DNA of 64,000 nucleotides from Panorpa germanica (Eukaryota; Arthropoda; Insecta; Mecoptera; Panorpidae). Below, one piece after another: positions 23,360 through 36,736 of the stretch. Each line of letters opens with the position of its first letter. The stretch's first letter is position 1. The notes under the pieces were generated by a model. It made no database searches. It had not been told where the DNA came from and saw nothing but the letters and a program-made list of their open reading frames with translations. A program made the position numbers and the translations under genes. The DNA lies in contig OY783220.1 in NCBI GenBank assembly GCA_963678705.1, positions 12,421,001-12,485,000 of the forward strand, written 5' to 3'.

Positions 23360-25073
23360 CTGAAATAACAATCAACGTCAGACGTGTCATATCAAGTGGA
23401 TTAAAGCTCATGTTGTATCACTTAAAGCTCAAAAGCTCGTATGTCAGTAAAGGAGATGTTTATATACTAGTAAATAGATACGTATCTATAGATATTGATT
23501 TAATCAGTGATACAGATAAATAATTAGGTAGCTTCAAGTCTATAAAATGTTATTATATATTAATTAACATCCTGATAATTAGAAATATAAATTTCCACAT
23601 CAATAGTCTACAATTTAATATTCATCAATTAAAAAATTAATAATGTTATATTTCAATATATGCTCGCTCGTTATAAACACTAAAACCAACCCCTCCCGTT
23701 CCCTGCCTCTCCTTCTCTCTTTATATTCTAATGTACCAGAAAAGTTTTCCCATAATTCAACAAGTTGAGTTATAAAAATGCTTTGTGGTTACTACCGTTG
23801 GTTTTTCCTTATGATAAACTTTTCCTTTTCATGGCTCATTTTGTATAGCTGATTATATTTATGACTTTTGTTTTTCACCCCCTAAACGAACCAACCCTAT
23901 GTAATGACATCGAGTTTACACGCACAATTTAAAAATAAAAACTTGTGTATTTATGGGGCAGGATCCCTTCGATTACACAGTAGGTAGGTTCGTCTTAGGA
24001 TTAGAACACTGTAATTGGGTATAAAGCTTAATTCAATTAAGGGTTGATACAACCCTAAGATATAATTGGGCTTTGTCATACAGTAGACCAGTAATGCTTG
24101 TAAAACACAACGCAGTTTTTATAATTTTTATTCCTTCAATTTATCCCCCACAAATCACAAATATTTTGACAGATCACGAACCAGAAAACCTTTTTTCTTT
24201 TTTTGATAAATTTGCAACGGTTTTAGTTTTTCTATTTATTTTAATTTACGTGTTACCGGAAAACCAGCTTTAGATTTTGATTCGCGTTTATAGTTACTTA
24301 CATAAAACGCTTTAAACATAAAAATACATGGTTTTTTTGATAATATTTAATCTGCTGTATATTTCGCGAATCGAAAATAGCCAAGTATCGTTATCGTTTC
24401 AACTTAATGTATATATAGCTTAATGTATGTAATATATATAATGTTACATAAATATAAATATATATGTATTATATATTTCGTATTTATATACCAAAAAACT
24501 TTCTATTGAAAGCTTCATGATCTACGTGGGAGAAGAAAGCTTTTACAGCATATCGACCCCTAATCAATTAATCAAACCCTCTAAGTTCCGAAACGATCAT
24601 ATTACAAGAAGGTCTTTAGGGATAAACTTACATCGCTATCAATAGAATAACACTTAAAGTACTTTTTAACACTATAGTGGTAGGACAAGGTGAAAAGGGC
24701 AGCGGAGATCGTGACGTAATCGCAACAACAAGTAAATACTTAGGTTTCAGAATAAAGCGATTTGTTCTACACCGTGTAACACTTCACCATGAGAGAGAGG
24801 GGCTTTACTTTCTCTTGTTCCTTTGTTTTCTTTTCTTGTGATGAGTGATTTCTTTTTATGGACAGTGGCTTTATAATCTGAGCTTTTCTTAATCATTTCC
24901 AACAAACTTTTAATATTTTTCTATGATATCTATTCATTAAACATTCTCGCTACTGTTTTAAATTTAAGTTTTCGTTTTAATTTTATGTGTTCATCTTAAT
25001 TGTATGTGTTAGTCACAGAAGAGAAGAATATACCTTAATATTATATTTAATATAAAGCCGAAAGAGTAAATAT
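23360..25073. other. sequence upstream of the LDLa exon (probable prohormone-4 intron)
   Basis: Expected to be intron if the N-terminal exon lies further up. Contains repeat S copy 1 and AT tracts. The plus-strand frames of 66-74 codons here are unremarkable, and one of them is antisense to the LDLa exon. Confidence 0.4.
24265..24400 (-). repeat. dispersed repeat S, copy 1
   Basis: The reverse complement of 31921-32062 matches in order: AGCTTTAGATTTTGATTCGC, TTACATAAAACG, ATGGTTTTTTTGATAATATT and AAGTATCGTT. It lacks the ~20 bp GTATCGCCATCTATAT-like block of copy 2. Strand is given relative to copy 2. Confidence 0.75.
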
Positions 25074-25278
25074 AGTTCAAATTACGACAGTTCGGCGGCA
25101 ACTTATACTTAAAAGAGGTTATAAGAGCGGTATAAATCTGATAATGAATTTTATCTTATTCGCTTCTATATACATTATAGAAAAATAAGTGAGTCAGTGC
25201 TTTTTAGTTATATCGGCAGTTTATACCCCACAACTTGTTTTGAGTATGAGTCGCCGCCAAACTCTCGTAATTTGAACT
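25074..25278. mobile_element. short inverted-repeat element, copy 1 of a close pair
   Basis: 205 bp. Ends AGTTCAAATTACGACAGTT and, read inward from the right, AGTTCAAATTACGAGAGTT, each continuing into TGGCGGC-like sequence. It is related throughout to 25372-25583, with AGAGGTTATAAGAGC and TATCTTATT in the same order. No open frame. Confidence 0.85.
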
Positions 25279-25371
25279 TACACTAGTATTCTTATAAAAC
25301 TAAAACATATCCAAGAAACGTAGCAACTAAAAAAATGAAACTGGAGCGAAAGCAGTAAGAGGAAATGATAT

Positions 25372-25583
25372 AGTTCAAATTACGAGAGTTCGCCGTTGAC
25401 TCATTCTTATAAGAGGTTGTAAGAGCCGTATACATCCATGATACGATGATAAATTATATCTTATTTGTTCATATGTGCATTATAAAAAAAATATTGAGTA
25501 ATTGCTTTTTGATTGTGCTGCATATTTATACGACTCAACTTGTTATAACCATGATTCACCGCCGAACTCTCGTAATTTGAACT
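25372..25583. mobile_element. short inverted-repeat element, copy 2
   Basis: 212 bp with AGTTCAAATTACGAGAGTT at both ends in inverted orientation. The symmetry extends into flanking ATAT on both sides, consistent with insertion at TA. It lies 93 bp from copy 1 in the same orientation. Confidence 0.87.
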
Positions 25584-28500
25584 ATATTTTAAAGTTAGTA
25601 GAAGAAAATTAGGTTATTTCTTTTTCTTTGTAGTTTTACGGCAATTTTACCAGCAGGTTCATATTCGCCTAATTTATAAAAAAGCTAGGTCATTATAATT
25701 ATGTATTTTTGTATCAAGTTTTATAATAAATTAATTACATAATATAATATTTATTTAATTATTAAATAAACAAGAAAATAATTAACAAAATGTTGTTTTA
25801 TATCTTAACATTATTAAATAAACAAAAATTATTTACTGTGTAAATAAATTAATTACGAGAAAATTACAAATAATTGTGTAATAAAACAACAAAAGCAATT
25901 TTTTTGTGATAACTGAATGGCGCGGTGTTTTGTTAAGGTATGTGTTATATTAATTAAATTACTAAGCATTAATTTCCGTCAAGGGGCTCTCGAAACGATG
26001 ACAATGACAATGATAATGACAAGGTCATCCTTTGCACGTGCAGAGGGTGAGGGTGTTCGTTATATTACTTAAGTTTAAAGAATTGAGGTATTCCTACATG
26101 GACAAAACTGATCCGTGGTTATGAGAAAATCCCTTTGGTGTTTCGTAGGCATGTTCAAAGTACATTACATGTTGTTGGTCCACTTTAATATGTAGAGTTG
26201 CATCTACCATTACTCAGGTAGAAAGCTTGTAGCAAGCTAGCAAATTTGTTTCCTGTGTAACATATCGTTTGAAGGTTGGTACTATCTAAAAATCACATGG
26301 ATTTGTTAATAGTAGCGTCATCTATATGTCATTCCATGTGATATGTGTATAGATCTGGTTTTATCAATTCAGTGGTCCAGAACCGTCCTTGCTTTACTAC
26401 TGATATGCTCATATAATATTTCTGTAAATAACATTCAGTTTATGAATGTAATAAAAAGCACATTAAATGAGATTACGCCATACGGGCATACATAACTATA
26501 AAAAATGACTACACGTAATTTTGTCTCACAGTTTGTAAAATGAGTTACTTTTTCATGTTTATTTATTTATTCACTGAAATACAGACATACTTTTATCATA
26601 GCATATTGTTGCATGTAATTATTTGATTTGTACAATTTCTTCATAACGCGGATTGTATATCCTTTAAACTATAAAGGATTAATGTCGTGATCTTAACGTA
26701 AAGTTCAAAGAAGGTTTTCTTTATGTAATCCTACCCCCATCCCTTAACATTCAAAGAATTTTTTTTCTTTCATGTAAATCAATATCAACACACTAAAGCA
26801 GCTTTTTATTTGACATTTAATTTATTTTTGACAGTTACATAGGTTCAGTAGCGTTCTCTTCGTCTCCAAAAAAAAAATTAAATTAAGTAAAAACATGTTT
26901 TATATATAAAAGATACACTTCTGAGTGTGAGGGTCACAGTTTTGCACACCCTTTTTCAATTATGATTAACACATAGAAAACAATCCTTTTTTTAGTTTTA
27001 ATTGTCACGGGGTTTTATGAACTCCCCCTATGGTAATTCTATCTACACCACTGATTACATAAAAAGAAGTTTTAAAATAATAAATAAAGTATTTTTAAGA
27101 TGGAAAGTACGTTCTTATTTACATTAAACATTTCTGCACCATTCAGGTGTTAAAGATAAGAAATCAACAAGGATTTGTAACTTTTTATTTCATTTCAAAA
27201 TCTTTCCAATAAGTAGAAATGAGAGTTTTAAGTGAAATGCTTTCTGAATTAGTGCGTTACTAATATAAAAGCAAAGGAAGATAACCTAAATAACAAATTT
27301 ACATTTGTATTACTTATGGCTATACGATGGAACGACTTATGATATATATATATATAAAGTCTCAAAATTGTTACATAAGTTTTAATAAAAGTTCTGTGCA
27401 TTTTTAATATTGTTACTAACTTAGGTTAGAAATCGCAAGCACGTTCATACTGCTGATGCGACTAAAACCGAACCAAGTGATCCAAATTCCAATTGAATTC
27501 TCAAGCGAAGTATTACGATAAGATACAACTGATTTCTCGCAGATGAGGGAAAAAAGATAGTCACTCAAGATAGATCTGAAGGTAATTGGAATTAGATATA
27601 ATTCATTTTGTTGAAATAAACTGCAACTAGATACTCGCAAAAAAGGTTATCTTAGATTTGGCGTGTTATATGCTTCCAAAAACAACAGTGTAATAACTCG
27701 TATAATCAAGAAAAGAAAATTCCATGGTCATGATACGAACCAACACAAATACAAAGCCACGCCCACTTCGTCAGCTACTCAGATAGAAACAAAATCCTTT
27801 CTAATTTACTTAAAAGAGCACGTGATAAGAAAACCAATATCTTACTAGAATTATGTAATTAGAATTCCGTAGAGAAATGGAAAACGAAAACCTTTTAATA
27901 TTTTCTTTCTAATTTAGCTTTTGGTATAGTCATTTACGAAAATCGTCTAGAGAATTCTATATCATAAAAAAATCTACTTTACTTCAATAACAATTAACAG
28001 CAAAGTGCTATAAAAAAAGGGTAAAATTGTTCCTTTTGTATCGGGTGGTAAATTGGTTTGTTCTTTCGCTTTGGGAAATATATATCATGTTTCTCATTCA
28101 GTCCAAAATGAATTTACTTTGGGGTAATTACTTCAGGTTAACAGTTAATATGTGCTTTGTAATGTAATTAAATTTCGTATTATACGCAAAATTATAAGTA
28201 AATTATAAATAAGTAAATACGCAATTATATTAAGTGGTGCAGTATATATCCATATGCTAAGTGTAGTGCACAGAGCCGGACAATAAACATGGTTTTCAAA
28301 GGGAAAGAATTAGTGTATTTAGAAACACAAGAGAAAAGAATTAGAGTGGAGTGAAAGAGAGCACACTCTTCGAAAGTGCTGAAATTGTAACTGACACATA
28401 TCCTGTTTTCCTACTCTGCTGCTTACCTTATCTTCCATGAATGATACGATCAATTCAATGCGTTTGATATAGATTTTCGCTCACTAGTAACGTGACAGAA

Positions 28501-30395
28501 ACGTCTTCTTCTTTTCTCCAAATCCACATGAATTTTTTAAAGAAAAGAAGAATTTCCGTAACAAAACTAGAGAGGAAAAGTTAGGAATTGCGCTTATGAT
28601 AAAAATACACATGCTATACATGCAATAACCTAGAATAACACAGCTGTTGAATTGTTCTTATTAGAATCACGGTTTGATAAGCTTTGGTTCTTATCATTTC
28701 CCTTAATAAAGTTCTACAAAACTTTTTCTATAAAAGAATACAATTATTAATCCTATATACATCTAAAAAAAGTTCAACTCTATTAAAAAGCTTAAAGTTT
28801 TTTTTAAGTAGAACTTAAAGTCGCATTAGACTAGAATTTCCTCATTAAAAAAATAAGTTAAAATAAAGCAGGAAACCGTGAATTTAAAGATAAAGTTTAG
28901 ATTTCAAGTTTCTTTATTTTTTGTAATTAAATTTACAGCAGTTGGGTTGAAATGAAGTAGTTGTTATAGTCGTATAAGACTGTATGATGTTCTAGAACGG
29001 ACCAGATTGTTTGTGGTAATTTTCTTATCTGTTAAGATAGAGTGGTGTATTAAATTGTAAGTTCTTACTATGTGTATGGAGTTGATTCATTGTTATTTCA
29101 GTGTTAAAGTGAGATTTATGTCGCTTAAATACGCAGGCAGTGTGCGACAAGCATAAGGAATAGTTAATTTTTACACTTAATATTTTTAGAAAACATTTTA
29201 TGTATGTTTTACATAATTAAATATTACTGTTACATAAAATGTATATTGCTATTAAAGTATATATGTTTATTTATGTTTTATATACACATTTATATTATCA
29301 AAATACACAAAATCTGGAAAGAATACTTTTAATTAATTCAACGTTCAACAAATTTACGTTTATAACTCTGCTGTAATATTTAACACTTGAAAAGGTTTTA
29401 TATATTATTATAGCCCTACAAATTGATAGCCTCTTGTAACTCTTCAGTAAATATTTAATAACAAAATGTTGCTCTTGTGCTATTTATGTTTTAATAAAAT
29501 TCAATAACAATATTTATATTTTATCAAAAATGTAGAAGGCGTATTATTATATCATAATTTTAACTGAAAACTTTGCAGTAGAAGGGCTTTTACAAAGTAA
29601 ATAGAACAGCTCAGAGAGAAAGAAGAATTATTAGGATTGTACAAAATCTTAATTAGCATTTGGATGCTGTTAACATTAATAAGGATCATCCCAACGAAGT
29701 ACAAACATATTTAGTATGTGAGAACAAACATTAGATACATTTTCTAGCTAAGGAAGTAAACATACTTATGAGTTATTTCTTAATTATATTATTTATATTT
29801 ATGTGGTCCCTTTGATGTGTAGTTTCCCGCAAAGAAAATTCATTAGGGAAGTTTTAAGAGAAGAATTGAGTTTCAGTGGTATCTGTATGCATTAAAATCA
29901 GTGTTTTTGTAAATTATATATACATTTTTAAGAGTTCTTTAATTTTATAGCTGATCCCTTCCCACATAATATGAAAATAATATCCTGTATATATATTTCA
30001 TATACATGAAATATCTTTGCATTTGCACATACGTATGACATACAGTGTAGGATATGCAATATACATGAAGGTATATACCTTGAATATACTATGTATATCC
30101 AAATGTTTTGTAACTCACAGCTAAAAGTACGACATCTTTTGAATGTTTTTAAGAATGTGATAATCATTACACACTTTTTCTCCTTCTTTATTTCTCTAAT
30201 TGAATGTATATACTAATAGTTTGAGATATTTACTAAAAAATTTATGTATATCCATATTTATATAACAAATACATAACTCTTGTTTAAGATAAGTGTCCCA
30301 GGAGATTACAAAGCTTGTAACTATAGATACAACCAGTATAATCCATCCAGCGTTAACAAAAACGAGAAAAAACAAGGGAAGACTATAAAGACATG
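25584..30395. other. noncoding AT-rich stretch
   Basis: A GACAAT-type tandem at 25998-26022 and a hAT-like right end near 27050 (CACCACTGATTAC) are the only structures seen. Small frames at 27416-27848 are not protein-like. Confidence 0.35.
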
Positions 30396-30567
30396 CAGAG
30401 GCGGAGTTAGGTCCGTTCCTAAACTTTATCTTTTAATTTAATAAAATCATCATAAACTTATACGTAATTTAAATTGCACTAAGCCAAACTTATTGTGATT
30501 AAAAACAAATATAAAATTTATTAGGGTCTTCCGGAGCCTCAATCAACTACTGTTAGATCCGTCACTG
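30396..30567. mobile_element. hAT-like MITE, same family as 2943-3127
   Basis: Starts CAGAGGCGGAGTTAGG and ends, read inward, CAGTGACGGATCTAAC. Inside it shares TTAGGGTCTTCCGGAGCCTC with the TTAGGGGCCTCCGCTCC of the 2.9 kb copy. Flanks AAGACATG and AAGGTATC agree at five of eight positions. Confidence 0.6.
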
Positions 30568-31749
30568 AAGGTATCAGAACATAATATAGCACATTTTTAA
30601 CGAAACACGATTACGTTATGCTAGATGCATATAAACCAGGGGCTTGGCACGTATTAAATACTTTATGCACGCTATTATGTTTTTGTTATTTGTTTTTATT
30701 CTTGTTTACATAAACTTTAGAATGATGTTAATATTTATCAACGGTATCTACCATATTACATATATGAGTACAAAAAGAGAACTTTGTAACATGACTTTTG
30801 TTCGTTTGCATAAGTGGAAATTATGTTTTTCGAACACTGTTGCGTTATTTTTAAACTTTTTATTCGGTTTGTATAAGCAACTTTTATTTCATTGAATAAA
30901 TTAAAGGAATTTACATTTCAATATTTAGTTTATCTTAAATATTGTTTATGTATATTTTACATAAAAATAATACTTTTATATACTAATGTACTTTAGCGGT
31001 TTCACGGACAAAAATATAATTTGATATATAGAATTTTAAATGGTCTGTAGAAAATATTTTCATCTGTTGGGAGATATGATTTATGGGTTGCATCTGTCAT
31101 TTCCCAAATATTTATTTCTCTTGTGGTTTTTATAAAAACTGTTTTTATATTTTATATTTAAAAATCGATCAATAATACGAAAAAAAGGAAGCTGATACAT
31201 TTCAGATAAACACGAATTAAAAAATATGTTTTATGAATTAAAACATTTCTTAAGGTAGTTTACAAATAACAATCGGGACACAAGTATAACCAGATATTAA
31301 TTACGCATTTCTTTTTTTTGGAGACTGTGCTCAATATATACAAGCTAAACATACTGGGAGAAGCCCAGGAGATGCTAGATAATTAATTCATGAAAATAGA
31401 AAATTTAGTAGCTTAATCCTGAGCAATTCTTCTCATTCATGGTAGTACAGAAACTTTTTTACAGTTTTTTAGACTTGTATATAAGACTCTGTCTCTAACT
31501 ATGTTAAAAAATTTATATGAAGTCATCAAAGAGTTAATTGAATAAAAACAAAAGTTTAGTTCAGAAATAGAAGCTCGCCTGAATATTTATTGCGTAACTT
31601 TTTAATTAGAAAGTTTATTAGAGGAAAGTGATTTATATATAAATATAGATATATATATAGGTGGGGCGCAGTCTTCTAACAAAATTTGTCTTTTAAAAGA
31701 TGTTTTGACATTTTTTATCTAATAAATTTTAAATCACCCATTGTTATAT

Positions 31750-31772
31750 TATAGTATAGTATAGTATATTTA
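31750..31772. repeat. (ATAGT)n microsatellite
   Basis: Four TATAG/ATAGT units in a row within AT-rich sequence. Confidence 0.8.
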
Positions 31773-31920
31773 TTTTAAATGTATGGCGCTAGGTTTTACA
31801 TTTTTGCATATAATCATTATGTACAATTCATAACTTCTTGATTGTTATATACATAAACTATTTATTTTATCAAAAAATATTTATATAACATTTGTAGAAC
31901 TCTAAAAATCCTTTTAAGGT

Positions 31921-32062
31921 GAAACGATACTTGACCATTTTTTCTAGCGAAATATAGATGGCGATACTACACAACAGGTTAAATATTATCAAAAAAACCA
32001 TGTTTTTTATGTTTAAATCGTTTTATGTAAGCAACTATAAACGCGAATCAAAATCTAAAGCT
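31921..32062 (+). repeat. dispersed repeat S, copy 2
   Basis: Longest copy of the family, starting after TTTTAAGGTGAAACGATACTT and ending AATCAAAATCTAAAGCTG. Inverted partner at 24265-24400; a partial partner lies at about 55465-55540. Confidence 0.75.
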
Positions 32063-33561
32063 GCAATTAGTTAGATGAATAACGTATCTACATTTTAAGC
32101 TTTCTTCCACTGACTTTTAATGAGTTGGAACCGCAAAAATAAGTTTTGAAAATGAATAATGCTATATTTTCTAGTTAAATTCCAATTTTTATATGACTGG
32201 TAACATTTCTAATGGTTTGTCATAAATTTTATAACCTTTATTGTGGTTCTCTAGCTTATGCTTAAGACTTAAAAATATATAGAGTATTCGATAATATCCC
32301 AGTCACGTATGCCTAAATTATCACAATGGAGGCTGATATACAAAATATTCACACAGCACATTAAAATTTCTGCATTTAGAAGCATACAGACAATTTTCAG
32401 AATAGTTGTGCTTAGAAAAATGATTGTATCTTAAGTGTGCGTTTAGCTTTAATACAATTTGTTTCTACGTCTCTTGGTTCCAACAACAAGCATTTTAACA
32501 GTGTACCACTTTCCCCCAGTCCCCTAGCGATAAGAAAATATACTATAATCCATTGGGATGTCTTATAGTCCCATTTCCTTTTAAGACTAGCTATATCATC
32601 AGTACTATGTCACATCACGTAATGTCACATGTGCTATTTTATGGATCACATACAATCATAGACATACACACAGACATTGTCAGCATAACACAGTTTTCCA
32701 CTTTTGTTTGATATTAAAAATTATTTTAAAATAGATTTAAATGTGAAATGTTACTATTTATTTATAGAAAATGTGTTTTAAAATGCATAAATGCAAATGC
32801 ACGGGTAATAAGTATATTCTTAATATAATCGTGTATGATTCATACGAATCGTATTAGAATCGTATGAAAATCTTATAAGAATCGTATAAGAATCCTTTCG
32901 GATTCGAACATTTCTTAGAAAAATTGTTTGTAAGATACATTTATACTATTTCGTTCCGCTGTTCGTACGACATAAATTCGCTATACATAATTTTGCCACC
33001 ATTTAACCATTTAATAGAGTCGTTTTTTTTAATCCGGTGTCTAACAGAGTGCAAGTCTCATACTCCGACGCCTCTACTCGTTGTGTATACTCATATAGGG
33101 AACGCCGCGCCGCAGTTTCGTGTTCACATGTTACATAACCCCATAGGGTAACAGGGGCACGGGGCGTAACCACCTACGCCAGAGGTTAATTAATATAAAT
33201 TTACATGAACTGAGAAATATACGACTTTAAAACAGCCCCAATAACGTTTTTATACTTTTAGAATATGTTTGTAGTGGACTGTAGCTGTAGCTTTAACTTA
33301 CGCCTGGAGGATAGTCTCCAGAGTGATTACGTTTAGGGCGGAAGAGCGGAAATCCTGAATGGACGTCCTATGTGTGGTGCAAAGGGAAAGGAAACTAGTC
33401 ATGCAAAACTTTAAACGTAGCAAAAGGCATTTCATAATTATCACGAAATGAAAATATATCAAGTGAATTAATTAGGGTTTCTACGTATTTAAATATATAA
33501 TTATTAGGGATATGTGTTATACCACTGTAGCGGTGTTATTCAGTGTAAAGGATAGTCAATT
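32063..33561. other. noncoding stretch between repeat S and R5
   Basis: Contains the CGTAT tandem (32826) and a GC-richer interval at 33060-33390 (GGAACGCCGCGCCGCAG, GGCACGGGGCGTAACC, GGCGGAAGAGCGG) without a recognised frame. Confidence 0.35.
32826..32905. repeat. short imperfect tandem array of CGTAT/GAATC words
   Basis: ATTCATACGAATCGTATT, AGAATCGTATGAAAATC, TATAAGAATCGTATAAG and AATCC follow one another with a period of roughly 11-15 bases, closing with a small GGATTCG inverted pair. Confidence 0.6.
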
Positions 33562-34215
33562 TATTGGTTAAGGTTTCAACTTTTTTTTTTATTTAATTAT
33601 ATTATTGTACAACATATTAAGTATATTGTGTAAAAATTTGAAGTCGATTGGAGTAAAACTGTCGGAGATATAGACTTTTAGGTCCTCACCTCTCTGGTCT
33701 GCTTTCGTGTTACTTAGAAAGTTTTAAATGCGGTTTCTCAAACATAGCTTTTTCAGAGTCGGTGCCCTCTCTAGCTCAAAATCTACTGGACCGATTCTTT
33801 TGAAATTTTGTACACACTTTCTTTACATAAATGCCGAGTTAACGCTGTCGAGTTTTTTTTATTTTTTAATTTTAACGTATTTTAAAATAAGTTATTGAAA
33901 TCATTAAAAAAAGAAAAATTTGACAGCGTTACCTGCAGAAACTTCTTAACTAATGAAATCATTTTGGTTTTCCGATTTCAGAAAATCCAGTGATGAGTTA
34001 TGAGTGGCACCGCAATGTTACTTTTTTTTGTGACGTCTGCGGAGCTTCGCTGTCAATGTCTCATTTCTTGATATTTATTTATGAAAATTTCACAAAGTAT
34101 TCTCCTAATGTTATTTTATCATGTAGTAATTATAGAAATAATTATATATTAACTGTGTCGTCAAAAAACATTATCGAAAATATGCTTCTTTCTTATCGTT
34201 TTGAACTTACTTTAA
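33562..34215 (+). repeat. R family copy R5 with deletion inside the inner module
   Basis: Begins TTAAGGTTTCAACTTTTTT and carries an intact frame (33990-34238). The inner module is shortened: after the AT-rich block near 33890 it jumps to TATTGAAATCATTAAAAAA, losing about 60 bp present in other copies, including the TTTTTCATGAAAAA palindrome. Confidence 0.87.
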
Positions 34216-34239
34216 TTTCAGGAACCCCCCTGTTATAAA

Positions 34240-35716
34240 ACAAGCCCTACGTCAATGGTTCTACTCAAAAATCTTTCTCGGTTTCACTCAGATCTGTTGA
34301 GGTATACTCAACGAAGTCTAACTTAATCTAAAAGACCTTTAGCTGTTGTCATGGAGATTGAAAGGGTGGTAGAACATAACTGCCCGTGCCTCACACCCCT
34401 TAACTCACCCCCACGATACTAACAACGACTATATATGTATATGTTGTATAGAGAAGTACATTTATGGGCTATTTGCAAAGCGAGGGTTTAAATTATGTCT
34501 TAATAACGGCTAGAAACATATACGGTGAAGGGATGAAACGAGTGGGGGGTTCTAACACTTAATGACATGCTTTCTGGTTATATGTATTATTTTAGAAAGA
34601 AATTCTTGATTTTATTTTACGTAAATTTTATATATTGTAGTGATTTCAGGAAAATTTTCATATAGGAGTGTGTGTTTTATATGAAGAAAATCATTTCAAA
34701 TATTTTTCAATTACTAATGTTAATAAATATAAATGGCTTGTAGTATTAAAAGATATTTCAGTAGCTAGCGAGAGAAGGTGACATAGCACACGGCGCTAAA
34801 TTTTTTAATATATACAAGTTGACGAAGATATAGAATCGTATCAGAAGTGGGATAAAAGTTCGTAAGTTACCCGGGTTCAAGGGCAACTAAACAATGGGGC
34901 TCATAATTGTTCTTTTCATATTCAAATGAGACAGAATATTAACCGAGTCGAAAAAACTACCAACCATTTATTTTAATTTAAATGATGTTGCGCTGAAGAT
35001 AACTTTGTTAAAAATAAAACTTCTTTGAGAAAAATCGCTTGTATCTAAATATTATACAAAAAAAAAAACCTAAATAACACAGATGAAAAGTTAGAAATGT
35101 TTGCAGGCGTTTAGATTTCCCAGGAGATTGCAGGTGAATTAACCGAGTCGTCGCACCTTGTCACAAAGTATGAACGATAAGGGTAGAGTCGCCCCATCGA
35201 CTGACGACGCCTTTGTTGTATTAGAACGACGCGGATATATGCGTCACGATGTTCATTTAATGCCTCATGATACAAACGTCGGGACGAGACAATGCGATAA
35301 ACAAATAACAAAGAAAAGTTAACGTTGGTTTAACTTATGATCCCGCGTGTAAATGAATTCATATAAATAAATCACAATTATATGAATTTATGTGAATCGT
35401 CGTAAGATGGCATTGCTGTACACTCGTAAATTATGATTATATGTTCAATGTAGGAAGATCAAAATAAAATATGTTGTGAAGTTTTATTCTGTTAGGTTTA
35501 AAATGGGAATGGAATGCTATGGTGGTGGCTAAGTCTTGCTGACATGCTTTCTTTAAATTTTAGAATTTGTTTTCTAGTATTTGTGGAACTATGTAGCACG
35601 GTTAACTTTTACTCCAGGTAAGATTTGTTTCTTCTATTGCCAGTAAATAATTTAGGTATTTCCTTGAAATTCTACTGCTTTACAAATTAGACAATAACAT
35701 AAGAAATCTACTATAG
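34240..35716. other. noncoding stretch with a CpG-rich patch
   Basis: 35111-35320 is CpG-rich and open on the minus strand for 66 codons (YRIVSSRRLYHEALNEHRD, then VVLIQQRRRQSMGRLYPY). I do not recognise it; it could be an exon or a mobile-element scrap. Confidence 0.3.
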
Positions 35717-36490
35717 TTTAAATTAACTCTTTCATCACCGAAAGGTAAAGTTTCTGGATCCAAATATAGACAACAACGCATAAAGCTTGCTAATGAAACT
35801 ATTGTCAAACATATTACCTTTAGACTACCTCTAATCATTGCTGGCGATTTTAACTGTGTGGTGAACCAGAGAGACCAGCTTGGGAATTTAAACTTCTGTT
35901 CTGGATTAAATAGGTTAATAACTGAACGAGTTCTATCTGATATTTGGATCCTCAAGAATAAAACTCAACAGGGCTTCACTTACTTTAGGGGAATGAACAT
36001 AGCATCAAGAATTGATAGAGTTTATGTTTCTGAAGATCTCAAATCATCTATCCACAAATGCTTAGTTATATCCAATGCAATATCTGACCATTCAGCATTG
36101 ATATGGCAAATGAAAACTGATAAAAGACTACCTATATTTGGCCGCGGTTATTGGAAATTGAATGCGAAAATAATTATAAGTAAACCCAAAGATCCTATTA
36201 ATGTCATAATACAAACTTTAAAAAAACGAGACTCCTTTCAAGACCGCACAAAATGGTGGATTCATATATTCAAACCTAAAATCCTACAATATTACAAACA
36301 TTGTACGATACAGAAGGCTAAGGAACGAAATACGACTTTAAATTTCTATGAAACGGTACTAAAGGAATTGTACGAAAATCCAGCGATGTACAACGACTTT
36401 GACATACAATCAAGAGAATGTAAAAACAAGTGGTTTCACAATTTGCAGTTCATAATAGAGAGGGATCCTACTCTAGATCCTAAAGATTAA
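35717..36490 (+). pseudogene. non-LTR retrotransposon endonuclease fragment
   Basis: An open frame follows the TAG at 35714-35716. It contains the hallmarks of the C-terminal half of an exonuclease-endonuclease-phosphatase domain: LIIAGDFNCVV, then DIWILKNKTQQGFTYFRG, ASRIDRVYVSEDL and the catalytic SDH in AISDHSALIW. A linker typical of the start of the reverse transcriptase part (GRGYWKLNAKII) follows. The frame stops at 36488-36490 but remains readable for about 16 more codons. The N-terminal half and all of the reverse transcriptase are missing. The GFTYFRG..SRIDR wording resembles insect non-LTR endonucleases; the exact clade is not certain. Confidence 0.8.
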
Positions 36491-36736
36491 TATAGCGCTA
36501 TATCGGAAGTTGAACAAAAATTAAAATCACATAAACAGTAATACTATATGTCTGTGGTTTTACTATATACACCGTTGTACCTTAATTTATCATATACGGT
36601 CGTATGAACATTATTTTTTAGCTTTATTTATTTAGAATTATTAGCATTAGCTTTTTGTTTTACTGTGCTTTATGTACAAGATACAAAAGAACTGGAATCC
36701 AAGATGTTAAATAAGGAAGACAACTAAATTTCAAAA

